Source: Amantichitinum ursilacus
GTDB lineage: Bacteria > Pseudomonadota > Gammaproteobacteria > Burkholderiales > Chitinibacteraceae
Length of the DNA: 64,000 nt
Reading direction: 5' to 3'
Assembly: GCF_001294205.1 (NCBI RefSeq)
Contig: NZ_LAQT01000003.1
Coordinates: 1 to 64,000 of the forward strand
Below the pieces are notes generated by a model, which saw nothing but the letters and a program-made list of their open reading frames with translations, searched no databases and was not told the origin of the DNA. Each line of letters begins with the position of its first letter. Within the stretch, counting starts at the first letter, position 1. This document shows positions 1 to 8,068 of this stretch, one piece after another. A program made the position numbers and the translations under genes.

Positions 1-51
1 CCGCCCAAGCGAAGGGACGAACTGAGCAGCAATATCCGCCGTCATCCCCGC

Positions 52-1503
52 TTATTTCAATCGATTCAACACCGTCCTTGCGTGCTCCACCGTTTCGGAA
101 GCCCCCAGTCCGATGCCCGCGGCATTGCTTTGCAGCCACTGATCCGCCGCGGCGCCATGCAAATACACGCCAAATTGCGTCGCTTCCAACGCTGACATCC
201 CCTGCGCAAGCAGTGCCGCAATCATCCCGCCCAATACGTCGCCTTGGCCTGCCGAAGCCAACGCGGCATTGCCCGACTGGTTGATGCTGATCTGCAGGCC
301 ATCGCTGACCACTGTTCCCGATCCTTTGATCAACGCGACCGCATTCAAGCGGAAGGCTAATTCGCGCACTGCATCCAGCCGTTGCGCCTGTACCGCTGAA
401 GTTTCTTTGTTCAACAGCCGCGCGGCTTCGGCAGGGTGCGGGGTGATGACGGTATCGCCTTGGCGCGCCTTGCATTGCGCAAACAATGCAGAATGTGTCG
501 CCAACAAATTAAGTGCATCGGCGTCCAGCACTAAGGGTTCTGAGCGGCTTAGCAAGGTCGTCAGCACGTCGATAGCGGTATCGTCCCGGCCCAGCCCTGG
601 CCCGACTAACCAAACGTCGTGCGGTTGTTTGATGGCCAAGGCCGCATCGGCCAGCATCAGCTCAGGCATCAGCGGATCATAAGCCGTCGCTGCCGCAAGC
701 ATGCCAATGCGCACCTTGCCTGCACCCAGGCGCAAAGCCGCTCGTCCCGCCAGGATCGCTGCGCCGGCCATACCCGCCGCGCCGCCGATAACCCCAACCG
801 TACCAAAGGTACCTTTATTGGATTCCTGATGCCGGCGCAGTTGCGCGGGTAAGCGCGTGGTCTCATACAGCGTGTTTGGCGCGGCGGGATAGGCCGCTGC
901 GGGCAGATCAAGCTCAAACAGCACCACTTCGCCCGCTGCATCCTGCCCGTGGGCCGTATGTAGTCCCGGTTTGTCACCAATAAAAGTCAGCGTATGGTTG
1001 GCGCTCAGCACGCAGCCATGAATCTGCCCACTGTCAGCGTCCAGCCCGCTTGGAATATCCAACGCAACTACATTCAAGCCCGCATCATTGATCTGGCGAA
1101 AAGTCGTCGCGACATCTTCCGGCACCGGTCGGTTAAGTCCGATGCCAAACACAGCGTCAATGACCAGCGTTGTGTCGCTGGGCAGGCCTGCGATGCGCTC
1201 TGGCCCTAGCTCCAGCCACAGCCGCCGCGCCTGACTGGCGTCCGCTGCTAGATCGCCCACATGCAATACCGGCCACACATGCACGGTAAATCCGGCGATA
1301 TATAAATGACGTGCACACACATAACCGTCCCCGCCGTTATTCCCGGGTCCGACCAATACGGTGATTACACTCGAACGCGGATAATGCCCGCCGATCCAGC
1401 GCGCCGCAGCCGTGCCAGCGCGCTCCATCAGTGGCAGTCCCTGAGCCAGTTGTTGGCTTTCGATTTTCTGTAATTCGGCGCGCAGATACAGCGGATGCGT
1501 CAT
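52..1503 (-). CDS. nnr: Bifunctional NAD(P)H-hydrate epimerase / ADP-dependent NAD(P)H-hydrate dehydratase
   Basis: Repairs hydrated NAD(P)H: the N-terminal half epimerises R- and S-NAD(P)HX and the C-terminal half dehydrates S-NAD(P)HX using ADP. The 483-residue protein shows the YjeF_N domain (about residues 5-205, with GPGNNGGDGYV) and a ribokinase-like dehydratase domain (about 225-480, with the GQGDVLGG nucleotide/catalytic loop). Length is normal for the fused family. I chose the ATG at 1503 (MTHPLYLRAEL) rather than an upstream in-frame start, because it overlaps the stop of the PilZ gene by 4 bp (ATGA) and the extra upstream residues look like read-back into that gene. Translational coupling to the PilZ gene is likely. 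The enzyme is cytoplasmic housekeeping. Confidence 0.93.
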   Translation of the reverse strand: MTHPLYLRAELQKIESQQLAQGLPLMERAGTAAARWIGGHYPRSSVITVLVGPGNNGGDGYVCARHLYIAGFTVHVWPVLHVGDLAADASQARRLWLELGPERIAGLPSDTTLVIDAVFGIGLNRPVPEDVATTFRQINDAGLNVVALDIPSGLDADSGQIHGCVLSANHTLTFIGDKPGLHTAHGQDAAGEVVLFELDLPAAAYPAAPNTLYETTRLPAQLRRHQESNKGTFGTVGVIGGAAGMAGAAILAGRAALRLGAGKVRIGMLAAATAYDPLMPELMLADAALAIKQPHDVWLVGPGLGRDDTAIDVLTTLLSRSEPLVLDADALNLLATHSALFAQCKARQGDTVITPHPAEAARLLNKETSAVQAQRLDAVRELAFRLNAVALIKGSGTVVSDGLQISINQSGNAALASAGQGDVLGGMIAALLAQGMSALEATQFGVYLHGAAADQWLQSNAAGIGLGASETVEHARTVLNRLK

Positions 1504-1895
1504 GGTTGGCGTCCAAGGCGTTGGCGTTGTTCCCGAAAAATCCAGGTCTGGATCAGGCGCTCGGTCTGCGGGGCCAGATCGACAAAGCGGCAGCCCACTC
1601 GCCAGTCGCCCTGCGGTAAGGGCGTGAGCTGGCAAACCTGCAGGTCAACCACGATATCGCCCGCGCTAGGCAGCGTGATGCGGCAATTGCTTAACATATC
1701 GGTCGTAGCGGGCAGTTCAGCGTCGGCATTCAGCGCTACCCCGGCGACGCTCAGATTCAGCAGCGGCAACGACGTGGAACTGCCGCCTGGAGACGGCCAG
1801 TAGCAGCAGATGGCCTGTGACGGATCAATCTCCACACGCAGCGCATCGCGTTGTCCGGCTTCGTCGAGCGGTACTTCCGTCGCGGTGGGTATCAT
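1500..1895 (-). CDS. PilZ-domain protein
   Basis: A 131-residue single-domain protein of PilZ type. The c-di-GMP signature is recognisable: RDALR near residue 16 fits RxxxR, and NLSVAGVAL near residue 47 fits the (D/N)xSxxG motif. A typical late strand follows (VGCRFVDL). It therefore probably binds cyclic di-GMP and acts as a small receptor or adaptor; its target cannot be read from sequence. It lies between the nucleotidyltransferase-like gene (14 bp upstream) and the NAD(P)HX repair gene (4-bp overlap), so it is likely co-transcribed. The pil cluster starts about 3.3 kb away on the other strand, but a role in pilus control is only a guess. Confidence 0.8.
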   Translation of the reverse strand: MIPTATEVPLDEAGQRDALRVEIDPSQAICCYWPSPGGSSTSLPLLNLSVAGVALNADAELPATTDMLSNCRITLPSAGDIVVDLQVCQLTPLPQGDWRVGCRFVDLAPQTERLIQTWIFREQRQRLGRQP

Positions 1896-1909
1896 CCGCT
1901 GCTCCTGAT

Positions 1910-2527
1910 TCAGTAGGCCGCACTGGGCGTCAGGCCGGCCAGATTGGCGGACAGCAACGCTTCGACTTCATCCACGCGCGCCCGCTCTTCCTTGCGCTGG
2001 GTCTGGCGTTCCGCAGTGCGCGGTCGCACATGGAGTTTGATTTGCGTGTCGTCGTACCAGAACGCAATCGAAGGCCAGGACGCATGCCGATGCGTGGGTG
2101 GCGGCTCCAGATGCTGGTAATCAATCTTGTGATTAAGCAGAAAAATCTCGACGCTTTTCGGGTCGTCCAGATAAATCAGCAAATTGATGTCCGAATGCGG
2201 TCCGGCCACGCCGGACAACACCGAGCCAGTGAGATAAGGCGTGAATTGATTGAGCAGACGCATCATGTTGACGGCCTTGCCGCGCAGCGCCTGCAGGCTG
2301 TCCACGTGCTGCGGTTGATAGATCGCGCGATAGCTTTCGAGTGCTTCTTCGATCTCTTGATTGGAGGGGAGGACGCGTGCGTCGGAACTACCCAGATGGC
2401 GCGCCGCCTTTTTCTTGGCCAACGCAAAATCATGCAGATGATCTTCTGCAATCAGCCGGGCCGCCTGGTGTGCAATTTCGGCACGCAAACTCAAGGAATG
2501 TCGATCAGCCGTGAAGGGCTTGCCCAT
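1910..2527 (-). CDS. Nucleotidyltransferase-fold-like conserved protein
   Basis: A 205-residue protein I do not recognise by name. Around residues 100-125 it has GSVLSGVAGPHSDINLLIYL, which resembles the GS...SDxDL core of minimal nucleotidyltransferases, with a later acidic or hydrophobic strand (IKLHVRP). The N-terminal ~90 residues are helical, with a Lys/Ala-rich stretch (ALAKKKAARHLG). The usual second catalytic Asp is replaced (SDIN rather than SDID), so it may be an inactive or divergent member. The start at 2527 has GGGAGAG 9 bp upstream. A 20-codon ORF with a very strong ribosome-binding site ends 18 bp before this start, which suggests leader or coupling control. No substrate can be named. 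Confidence 0.6.
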   Translation of the reverse strand: MGKPFTADRHSLSLRAEIAHQAARLIAEDHLHDFALAKKKAARHLGSSDARVLPSNQEIEEALESYRAIYQPQHVDSLQALRGKAVNMMRLLNQFTPYLTGSVLSGVAGPHSDINLLIYLDDPKSVEIFLLNHKIDYQHLEPPPTHRHASWPSIAFWYDDTQIKLHVRPRTAERQTQRKEERARVDEVEALLSANLAGLTPSAAY

Positions 2528-2545
2528 GATGGAACTCTCCCGTGA

Positions 2546-2608
2546 CTACCCAGTTAGCGCCGTGCCGTAGTGGCAACTGGCGCGAGCCATAGCAACTGCG
2601 TGGTTCAT
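2546..2608 (-). CDS. Putative 20-residue leader peptide / small ORF
   Basis: A 20-codon ORF (starts MNHAVAMARA, ends GTALTG, stop TAG) preceded by GGAGGTGA, a full match to the anti-Shine-Dalgarno, 5 nt before its ATG. It is better placed for translation than most genes around it. It ends 18 nt before the start of the nucleotidyltransferase-like gene, and a 9-bp stem hairpin lies just upstream of its ribosome-binding site. The peptide has no run of a single amino acid, so classical amino acid attenuation is not evident. It could be a leader controlling the next gene or an independent small protein. Confidence 0.4.
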   Translation of the reverse strand: MNHAVAMARASCHYGTALTG

Positions 2609-2629
2609 GTCCTTCACCTCCGTACGTGC

Positions 2630-2659
2630 CGGGTAGCACCCTGCAATGGATGCTACCCG
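2630..2659. other. Hairpin upstream of the small ORF, downstream of mrcA
   Basis: Perfect 9-bp inverted repeat CGGGTAGCA / TGCTACCCG with a 12-nt loop. On the minus strand it follows the mrcA stop by about 75 nt and ends about 13 nt before the GGAGGTGA of the small ORF. There is no T-run, so a simple intrinsic terminator is unlikely. An RNA structure governing access to that ribosome-binding site is possible. Confidence 0.5.
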
Positions 2660-2734
2660 ATTACTGCGTTCGCACAAAATCCGTAATGCGCTGACAGTCG
2701 GTAGGCGTCCTTAGTAAGCTTGCCAACCTTAAAA

Positions 2735-5038
2735 TCAGAACAGCAAATCCTTGATCTCATCCAGCGGTTGCGTAGCCGCAGTGCCGCTGCCCAAGCCCAG
2801 TTCGGGGTTGGTTTGCGTCCATTCACTATAAAAATATTCGGTGCGATCGCCGCGCTCGGTCTGCATGGTTTGTGCGACCACGCCCTCCGGCACCGGATAT
2901 TGTTTTTCCGGGCGGCCATCCAGTGCCGTCGCCATAAAATTAATCCAGATAGGCAATGCCGCCGCGCCGCCTGTTTCTGATCCGCCTAATGAACGCGGCT
3001 GATCAAAACCGACCCAGGCCACGGCAACCAGATCCGGCGTATATCCGGCAAACCAGGCATCGCGGGTATCGTTAGTGGTGCCGGTTTTACCGGCCAGATC
3101 GTGTCGCCCTAATACGCGCGATTTTGATCCGGTGCCAAATCGCATCACATCTTGCATCATGCTGGTCATCACAAATGCATTACGCGCATCAAGCGTGCGT
3201 TTAGCATTTTCACCAGCCACTTCGGGCGCCATTTGCGCCACGATTTTGCCGCGACTGTCGGTAATGCGCTGGATAAACCAGGAATTAACCCGGTATCCGG
3301 TATTGGCAAATACCGAATAACCTTCGGCCATCTGCATCGCCGTTACGCTACCTGCGCCTAAAGCCATGGTTAGATAAGCCGGATTCTGCTTGGGCGTAAA
3401 ACCAAATCGCGTGTCGAATTGTTGCGCATATTGCGGCGTAATCGATTGCAGAATACGGATTGAAACCAGGTTTTTGGAATGTGTCAGTGCATTGCGCACC
3501 GTCATCATGCCCTCGTATTTGCCATCATAGTTTTTAGGCTCCCATTTCTGGCCACCCACTTGATCCGGATCGATGACAATCGGCGCATCATTAATCAGGG
3601 TGGCAGGCGTTACGCCTTTTTCCAGCGCCGCGGAATACACGAAAGGTTTGAAACTGGAGCCAGGTTGGCGCCATGCCTGCGTAACGTGGTTAAAACTGCT
3701 GCGATTAAAATCAAAGCCGCCCACCATGGCCTGCACCGCGCCGTTCTGCGGATCAAGCGCCACCATCGCGCCTTCCACCTGGGGCAATTGCGAAAGCTGC
3801 CAGCCCTTGTCACCGCGCCGCACCCGGATAATGGCGCCCGGGCGGATGCGCGCGGTGGGTGGCGCTTTGTCCGTCAGCGCAAACCGCGCGGCTTTCAGCG
3901 CATCGGCACTTAGCGTAATGGCTTCGCCGCCCTTAAGAGTCGCTTGCACTTCTTGTAGGGATGCGCGAGTTACCACAGCGGCAAGCAAATCATCCGCATC
4001 TTTGATGTCAGCCATGGCATCATCAAGCCCTTCCTCACTTCCAGGCTTGAACAGTTCCGGGTCGATGAACCCTTCAGGCCCACGATAACCGTGGCGCTGG
4101 TCGTAATCCAGCAAGCCTTTTCTGAGAGAGAGATACGCGGCTGTCTGGTCCTTGCTGTCGAGTGTCGTGTAAACCTTGAATCCTGACGTGTACGCGGCAT
4201 CCTTGTAGCGGTCATACATCATCTGGCGCACGGCCTCAGCAAGATATTCGGCATGGATGGCGAAATCCTGGGTGGCGCGATGCAGTTGCAGCGGCTCTTT
4301 TAAAGCCTGCTGATACTGATCATCAGTGATGAAACGCAGTTCGTGCATACGGCGTAGCACATATTGCTGACGTAATGTGGCGCGTTTGAAATTAGCAACC
4401 GGGTTATATGCGGACGGCGCTTTAGGCAAGCCGGCCAGCATGGCGGCTTCGGCCACCGAAATCTGTTTCAGGTCTTTGCCAAAATAAGTTTGCGCGGCAG
4501 AGGCAAAACCGTAGGCGCGTTGGCCCAGATAAATCTGGTTAAGGTAAAGCTCCAGAATCTGGTCTTTGGAAAGGTTGTGCTCGATCTTGAATGAGAGCAA
4601 AGCCTCATTGAATTTGCGGGTAAAAGTTTTTTCGTTAGTGAGATAAAAATTACGTGCAACTTGCATGGTGATGGTACTGGCGCCTGATTGCACATGGCCC
4701 GGCACCACATTACCGGCCATTGCACGTAGCACGCCGAGATAATCGATACCACCGTGCTGATAGAAACGCTCATCCTCGGCCGCCAGCAAGGCTTGTTTCA
4801 TGACCGCTGGTACCTGATCAATGGGCATGAATGCGCGACGCTCTTCACCGAATTCTCCGATTAATATCTCGTCTGCCGTATAGACGCGAAGCGGAATTTT
4901 GGGACGGTAATCGGTGAGTGCGTCTAGCGGCGGTAATCGGGGATAAGTCAGAAGGACGGCAAAAAGAGCCAGACCGACGGCAAAAATAAACAAGCCGCCA
5001 AAGATGCCGAGAACAATTAGAAGTATTCGTTTGGTCAT
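2735..5038 (-). CDS. mrcA: Penicillin-binding protein 1A (class A PBP)
   Basis: Bifunctional peptidoglycan synthase that polymerises lipid II and cross-links stem peptides at the inner membrane's periplasmic face. The 767 residues show an N-terminal membrane anchor (LIVLGIFGGLFIFAVGLALFA, about 5-27), the GT51 glycosyltransferase with EDERFYQHGGID, an OB-like insert, and a transpeptidase domain with SxxK (GSSFKPF), SxN (SKN) and KTGT (GKTGTTND). The length fits PBP1A rather than PBP1C. It is divergent from pilM, an arrangement common in Beta- and Gammaproteobacteria. The ATG at 5038 lacks a clear Shine-Dalgarno sequence. A second class A-type gene, pbpC, lies at 37.1 kb. Confidence 0.96.
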   Translation of the reverse strand: MTKRILLIVLGIFGGLFIFAVGLALFAVLLTYPRLPPLDALTDYRPKIPLRVYTADEILIGEFGEERRAFMPIDQVPAVMKQALLAAEDERFYQHGGIDYLGVLRAMAGNVVPGHVQSGASTITMQVARNFYLTNEKTFTRKFNEALLSFKIEHNLSKDQILELYLNQIYLGQRAYGFASAAQTYFGKDLKQISVAEAAMLAGLPKAPSAYNPVANFKRATLRQQYVLRRMHELRFITDDQYQQALKEPLQLHRATQDFAIHAEYLAEAVRQMMYDRYKDAAYTSGFKVYTTLDSKDQTAAYLSLRKGLLDYDQRHGYRGPEGFIDPELFKPGSEEGLDDAMADIKDADDLLAAVVTRASLQEVQATLKGGEAITLSADALKAARFALTDKAPPTARIRPGAIIRVRRGDKGWQLSQLPQVEGAMVALDPQNGAVQAMVGGFDFNRSSFNHVTQAWRQPGSSFKPFVYSAALEKGVTPATLINDAPIVIDPDQVGGQKWEPKNYDGKYEGMMTVRNALTHSKNLVSIRILQSITPQYAQQFDTRFGFTPKQNPAYLTMALGAGSVTAMQMAEGYSVFANTGYRVNSWFIQRITDSRGKIVAQMAPEVAGENAKRTLDARNAFVMTSMMQDVMRFGTGSKSRVLGRHDLAGKTGTTNDTRDAWFAGYTPDLVAVAWVGFDQPRSLGGSETGGAAALPIWINFMATALDGRPEKQYPVPEGVVAQTMQTERGDRTEYFYSEWTQTNPELGLGSGTAATQPLDEIKDLLF

Positions 5039-5162
5039 TTGCGGTTTTAAAAATCGTTATATTTAGTGAAATTGACGACAATCAGGGCGTGTTGCAAAAA
5101 AATCTGATTTAACGCGCATCCTTTACAGATTGTTATATGGCTTGCTAGGATTTTTGCGTATC

Positions 5163-5168
5163 TTGACA
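5163..5168 (+). promoter_or_regulatory. Possible -35 element (TTGACA) of the pilM promoter
   Basis: An exact TTGACA lies 39 bp upstream of the pilM start in the 168-bp mrcA/pilM divergent region. I do not see a convincing -10 at 16-18 bp spacing, so the assignment is weak. Confidence 0.2.
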
Positions 5169-5206
5169 GAAAACTATCCTACTTTCCTGTTTTTAAAAGG
5201 AAATCT

Positions 5207-6283
5207 GTGTTGAAGCTCGACTTTCTCAAACCCAAGGCGCCGCCGCTGATCGGTGTGGATATCAGTTCCTCGGCCGTCAAGATGGTCGAACTGGGCCAGA
5301 CCGGGCGTAATTTCAGCCTCGAACGCTATGCGATCGAGCCGTTGCCCAAGGACGCCGTTTCTGACGGCAATATCGCCAATATGGACGCAGTGGCCGAAGC
5401 CGTGCGTCGCGCCTGGAAACAGATGGGCACGCGTCTGAAGACCGTGTCGATCGCGCTGCCTGCCGCCGCCGTCATCACCAAAAAAATCCTGGTGCCGGGC
5501 GACCTGTCGGAGCGTGAGCTGGAGGGCCAGGTCGAGACCGAAGCCAACCAGTACATTCCGTTTCCGCTGGACGAGGTCAATCTTGATTTCCAGATTCTGG
5601 GCGCCGCGCCGAACGCGCCGACCGAACAGGAAGTGCTGATTGCCGCCGCCCGCAAAGAGAAAGTGGACGAGCGCGTTGCCGCGATTGAATCCGCTGGCCT
5701 CAAAGCGGTGGTGGTCGATGTCGAATCGTACGCCACTCAAGCGGCCTTCGAATTGATGCGACCCCAGTTGCCCAACAATGGCGACGGCCAGATTGTGGCC
5801 GTGGTCGACATTGGCGCCACCGCGATGCACATGAATATCTTCCGCGATGGCCAGTCGATCTACAGCCGCGATCAGGCTTACGCGGGCAATCAGTTGACTC
5901 AGGAAATCCAGCGTAAGTTCAACTTGCCGTCGGACGAGGCCGAAGCCGCCAAAAAGACCGGCGGCCTGCCTGAAAACTACGAACCCGAAGTGTTGCAGCC
6001 GTATATGGACACGATGGCGCTGGAAATCTCGCGCTCATTGCAGTTCTTTTATACGTCCAGCAATTACAACGCGGTCGACCATATCCTGCTGGCGGGCGGC
6101 GGTAGCGCCATCCACGGCCTGGACGACGCGGTGGCCAGCCGTACCCAGGTCACCAGCACCATGCGTGCCAACCCGTTCTACGGCATGGCCACCGGCAAGG
6201 TGCGCGGTAAACAGATCCAGCTGGATGCTCCTTCTTTACTGATCGCATGTGGCCTCGCCATGCGGAGGTTTGACCCGTCATGA
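5207..6283 (+). CDS. pilM: Type IV pilus assembly protein PilM (actin-like ATPase)
   Basis: Cytoplasmic actin-like ATPase that binds the PilN N-terminus and links the motor to the PilNO inner-membrane alignment complex. The 358-residue sequence has the FtsA/PilM fold signatures: LIGVDISSSAVKMVEL at the N-terminus, VVDIGATAMHM mid-protein, and LLAGGGSAIHGL near the C-terminus. The start is GTG at 5207 with AAAAGGAAA upstream; the following TTG codon could also serve. It is the first gene of a tightly packed pilMNOPQ operon and overlaps pilN by 4 bp (ATGA). Confidence 0.95.
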   Translation: MLKLDFLKPKAPPLIGVDISSSAVKMVELGQTGRNFSLERYAIEPLPKDAVSDGNIANMDAVAEAVRRAWKQMGTRLKTVSIALPAAAVITKKILVPGDLSERELEGQVETEANQYIPFPLDEVNLDFQILGAAPNAPTEQEVLIAAARKEKVDERVAAIESAGLKAVVVDVESYATQAAFELMRPQLPNNGDGQIVAVVDIGATAMHMNIFRDGQSIYSRDQAYAGNQLTQEIQRKFNLPSDEAEAAKKTGGLPENYEPEVLQPYMDTMALEISRSLQFFYTSSNYNAVDHILLAGGGSAIHGLDDAVASRTQVTSTMRANPFYGMATGKVRGKQIQLDAPSLLIACGLAMRRFDPS

Positions 6284-6873
6284 TCCGCATTAACCTTTTA
6301 CCGCACCGGGAACAGGCGCGGTTGGCACGGCATCGCCGTTATATGGCGATGCTGGCTGTGGCCTTTATTGCTGGCGTGGCTGTGGTTGGCCTCGGCTATA
6401 TGTATTACGACGGCCGTATCAGCACGCAAACCGAGCGCAATAACTTCCTGAAAGCCGAAAACGACAAGCTGCAACAGCAGATTCTCGAGATCGAAAAGCT
6501 CAAGACCGAAAAACAGCAGCTGCTTGATCGCAAGAAAGTGGTTGAGCGTCTGCAGGCCAATCGGGCTGAAGACGTCAAGGTGATGGATCAGCTGACGCGC
6601 CAGACGCCGGAAGGCGTGTACCTGAAGAGCATCAAGCAAAACGATGCGCTGCTGGTGCTTAACGGCTACGCGCAATCCAACGCCCGCGTGTCGACGCTGA
6701 TGCGCAACCTGGCCGATTCGCCGGTGTTTGAACAACCGCTGCTGATCGAAGTGAAAGCCGCCACGGTGGGGTTGCAGCGTTTGTCCGAGTTCACGCTTAA
6801 CGTGCAGATCACGCGTGCCGTCGAAGACGCATCGGGCCCGGCTGCAGCCAAGAAACCGGGAGCACCGCAATGA
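6280..6873 (+). CDS. pilN: Type IV pilus inner-membrane protein PilN
   Basis: Bitopic inner-membrane protein of the pilus alignment subcomplex. It begins MIRINLLPHRE, the conserved PilM-binding peptide (INLLP). A transmembrane helix follows (about 22-43) and then a periplasmic coiled coil (about 48-95, rich in K/E/Q heptads) before a ferredoxin-like domain. Length is 197 residues, normal for the family. It overlaps pilM and pilO by 4 bp each, so the three are translationally coupled. PilN forms heterodimers with PilO in known systems. Confidence 0.94.
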   Translation: MIRINLLPHREQARLARHRRYMAMLAVAFIAGVAVVGLGYMYYDGRISTQTERNNFLKAENDKLQQQILEIEKLKTEKQQLLDRKKVVERLQANRAEDVKVMDQLTRQTPEGVYLKSIKQNDALLVLNGYAQSNARVSTLMRNLADSPVFEQPLLIEVKAATVGLQRLSEFTLNVQITRAVEDASGPAAAKKPGAPQ

Positions 6874-7499
6874 CGCTTGATGAACTGCGCAATCTGGACC
6901 CCAAAGACATGGGCAACTGGCCGCTGCCGGTGCAGATGTCCTTGTTGGCGGTGGTCTTTGTACTGGTGATCGCGGGTGGGTATTTCTATCTGTGGAGTGA
7001 TCAGATGGATGCGCTCACCCAGGGCGAAGCCCAGGAAGCCGCGCTCAAGACTGAATACCTTGAGAAAGAAAAGAACGCGATCAACCTCGAAGCCTACAAG
7101 CAACAGCTCGAAGAAATCCGCCACTCGTTTGATTCGCTGCTGCGCCAGCTGCCTAACAAGTCGGAAATGGAAACGCTGCTGACCGAGATCAACCAGGCGG
7201 GCGTGGGCCGCGGTCTGCAGTTCGAGCTGTTCAAGCCGAACGCCGAGACCAAGACCTCAGAATTCGCCGAGATGCCGATCGATATCAAGATTGATGGCAA
7301 GTACCACGATCTGGCGGCGTTTGTGAGCGATGTGGCTCAGCTGTCGCGCATTGTGACGCTGACCAATATCGAGATCACGGTCCCCAAAACGCCCGATCAG
7401 CTGACCATGTCGGCCGTCGTGAAGACCTATCGCGCGCTGGATGATGCCGAGGCTCAGGCTGTGCATCAGGCCGAAATCGACGCGAAGAAGAAGAAGTGA
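6870..7499 (+). CDS. pilO: Type IV pilus inner-membrane protein PilO
   Basis: Partner of PilN in the inner-membrane alignment complex that connects PilM to the PilP/PilQ outer-membrane complex. The 209-residue protein has a short cytoplasmic tail, a transmembrane segment (about 26-45, MSLLAVVFVLVIAGGYFYLW), a coiled coil (about 50-90), then the periplasmic PilO fold. The C-terminus is charged (DAKKKK). Overlaps with pilN and probably pilP keep the operon compact. Confidence 0.93.
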   Translation: MTLDELRNLDPKDMGNWPLPVQMSLLAVVFVLVIAGGYFYLWSDQMDALTQGEAQEAALKTEYLEKEKNAINLEAYKQQLEEIRHSFDSLLRQLPNKSEMETLLTEINQAGVGRGLQFELFKPNAETKTSEFAEMPIDIKIDGKYHDLAAFVSDVAQLSRIVTLTNIEITVPKTPDQLTMSAVVKTYRALDDAEAQAVHQAEIDAKKKK

Positions 7500-7504
7500 G
7501 ACCC

Positions 7505-8068
7505 ATGCCCATGAACTCTATTCGCAGCGTCGCACTGAGTCGTACCGGCGTGGCCCGCGGCCTTGCGTTAACGCTGCTGGCGTTAACGCTGGCCGGTTGC
7601 GGCGACGGCAACGACGATCTTCGTGCGTGGATGGCCCAAAGCCGTGAAGGCTTGCGCGGCAAGGTAGAACCCCTGCCTGAAGCGCGCCAGTACACGCCGT
7701 TTACCTACAATGCATTTGACGTATCCGATCCGTACAACCCGCACAAGATGGATGTGGCCCGCAAAGCGGGTGGCGGCGTGGCGCCGGATACCAATCGACC
7801 CAAAGAAGCACTCGAAAACTACGACCTCGAAAAACTGGTGTTCGTAGGCACGCTGCAGCAAGGCAAGACGGTACAAGCCTTGATTCGCGCACCGGATGGC
7901 AATCTGTACCGGATCAAGGTGGGTAATTACATGGGTCAGAACTTCGGCAAGGTGCTCGTCGTTTCTGATACCGAAGTCAAACTCAAAGAAATCGTCGAAG
8001 ACAGCGGCGGGGATTGGGTGGAGCGCGAAACTTCGCTTCCCCTGCAAGAAGCGGAGCAGAAAAAATGA
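7505..8068 (+). CDS. pilP: Type IV pilus lipoprotein PilP
   Basis: Inner-membrane lipoprotein that couples PilNO to the PilQ secretin. A lipoprotein signal is visible: a hydrophobic stretch ending in LTLAGC (lipobox), with Cys near residue 34. The C-terminal beta domain (residues ~95-187: LEKLVFVGTLQQGKTVQALIRAP... KVGNYMGQNFGKV) matches PilP. The start is uncertain. A GTG at 7496 overlaps the pilO stop (GTGA), while ATGs at 7505 and 7511 give a more usual signal peptide; I list 7505. The stop overlaps the pilQ start (ATGA). Confidence 0.92.
   Translation: MPMNSIRSVALSRTGVARGLALTLLALTLAGCGDGNDDLRAWMAQSREGLRGKVEPLPEARQYTPFTYNAFDVSDPYNPHKMDVARKAGGGVAPDTNRPKEALENYDLEKLVFVGTLQQGKTVQALIRAPDGNLYRIKVGNYMGQNFGKVLVVSDTEVKLKEIVEDSGGDWVERETSLPLQEAEQKK

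Noticed and set aside
5060-5206. Sigma-54 promoter upstream of pilM (TGGC...TTGC)
   Set aside because: The GG and GC elements are 15 bp apart rather than the required 10.
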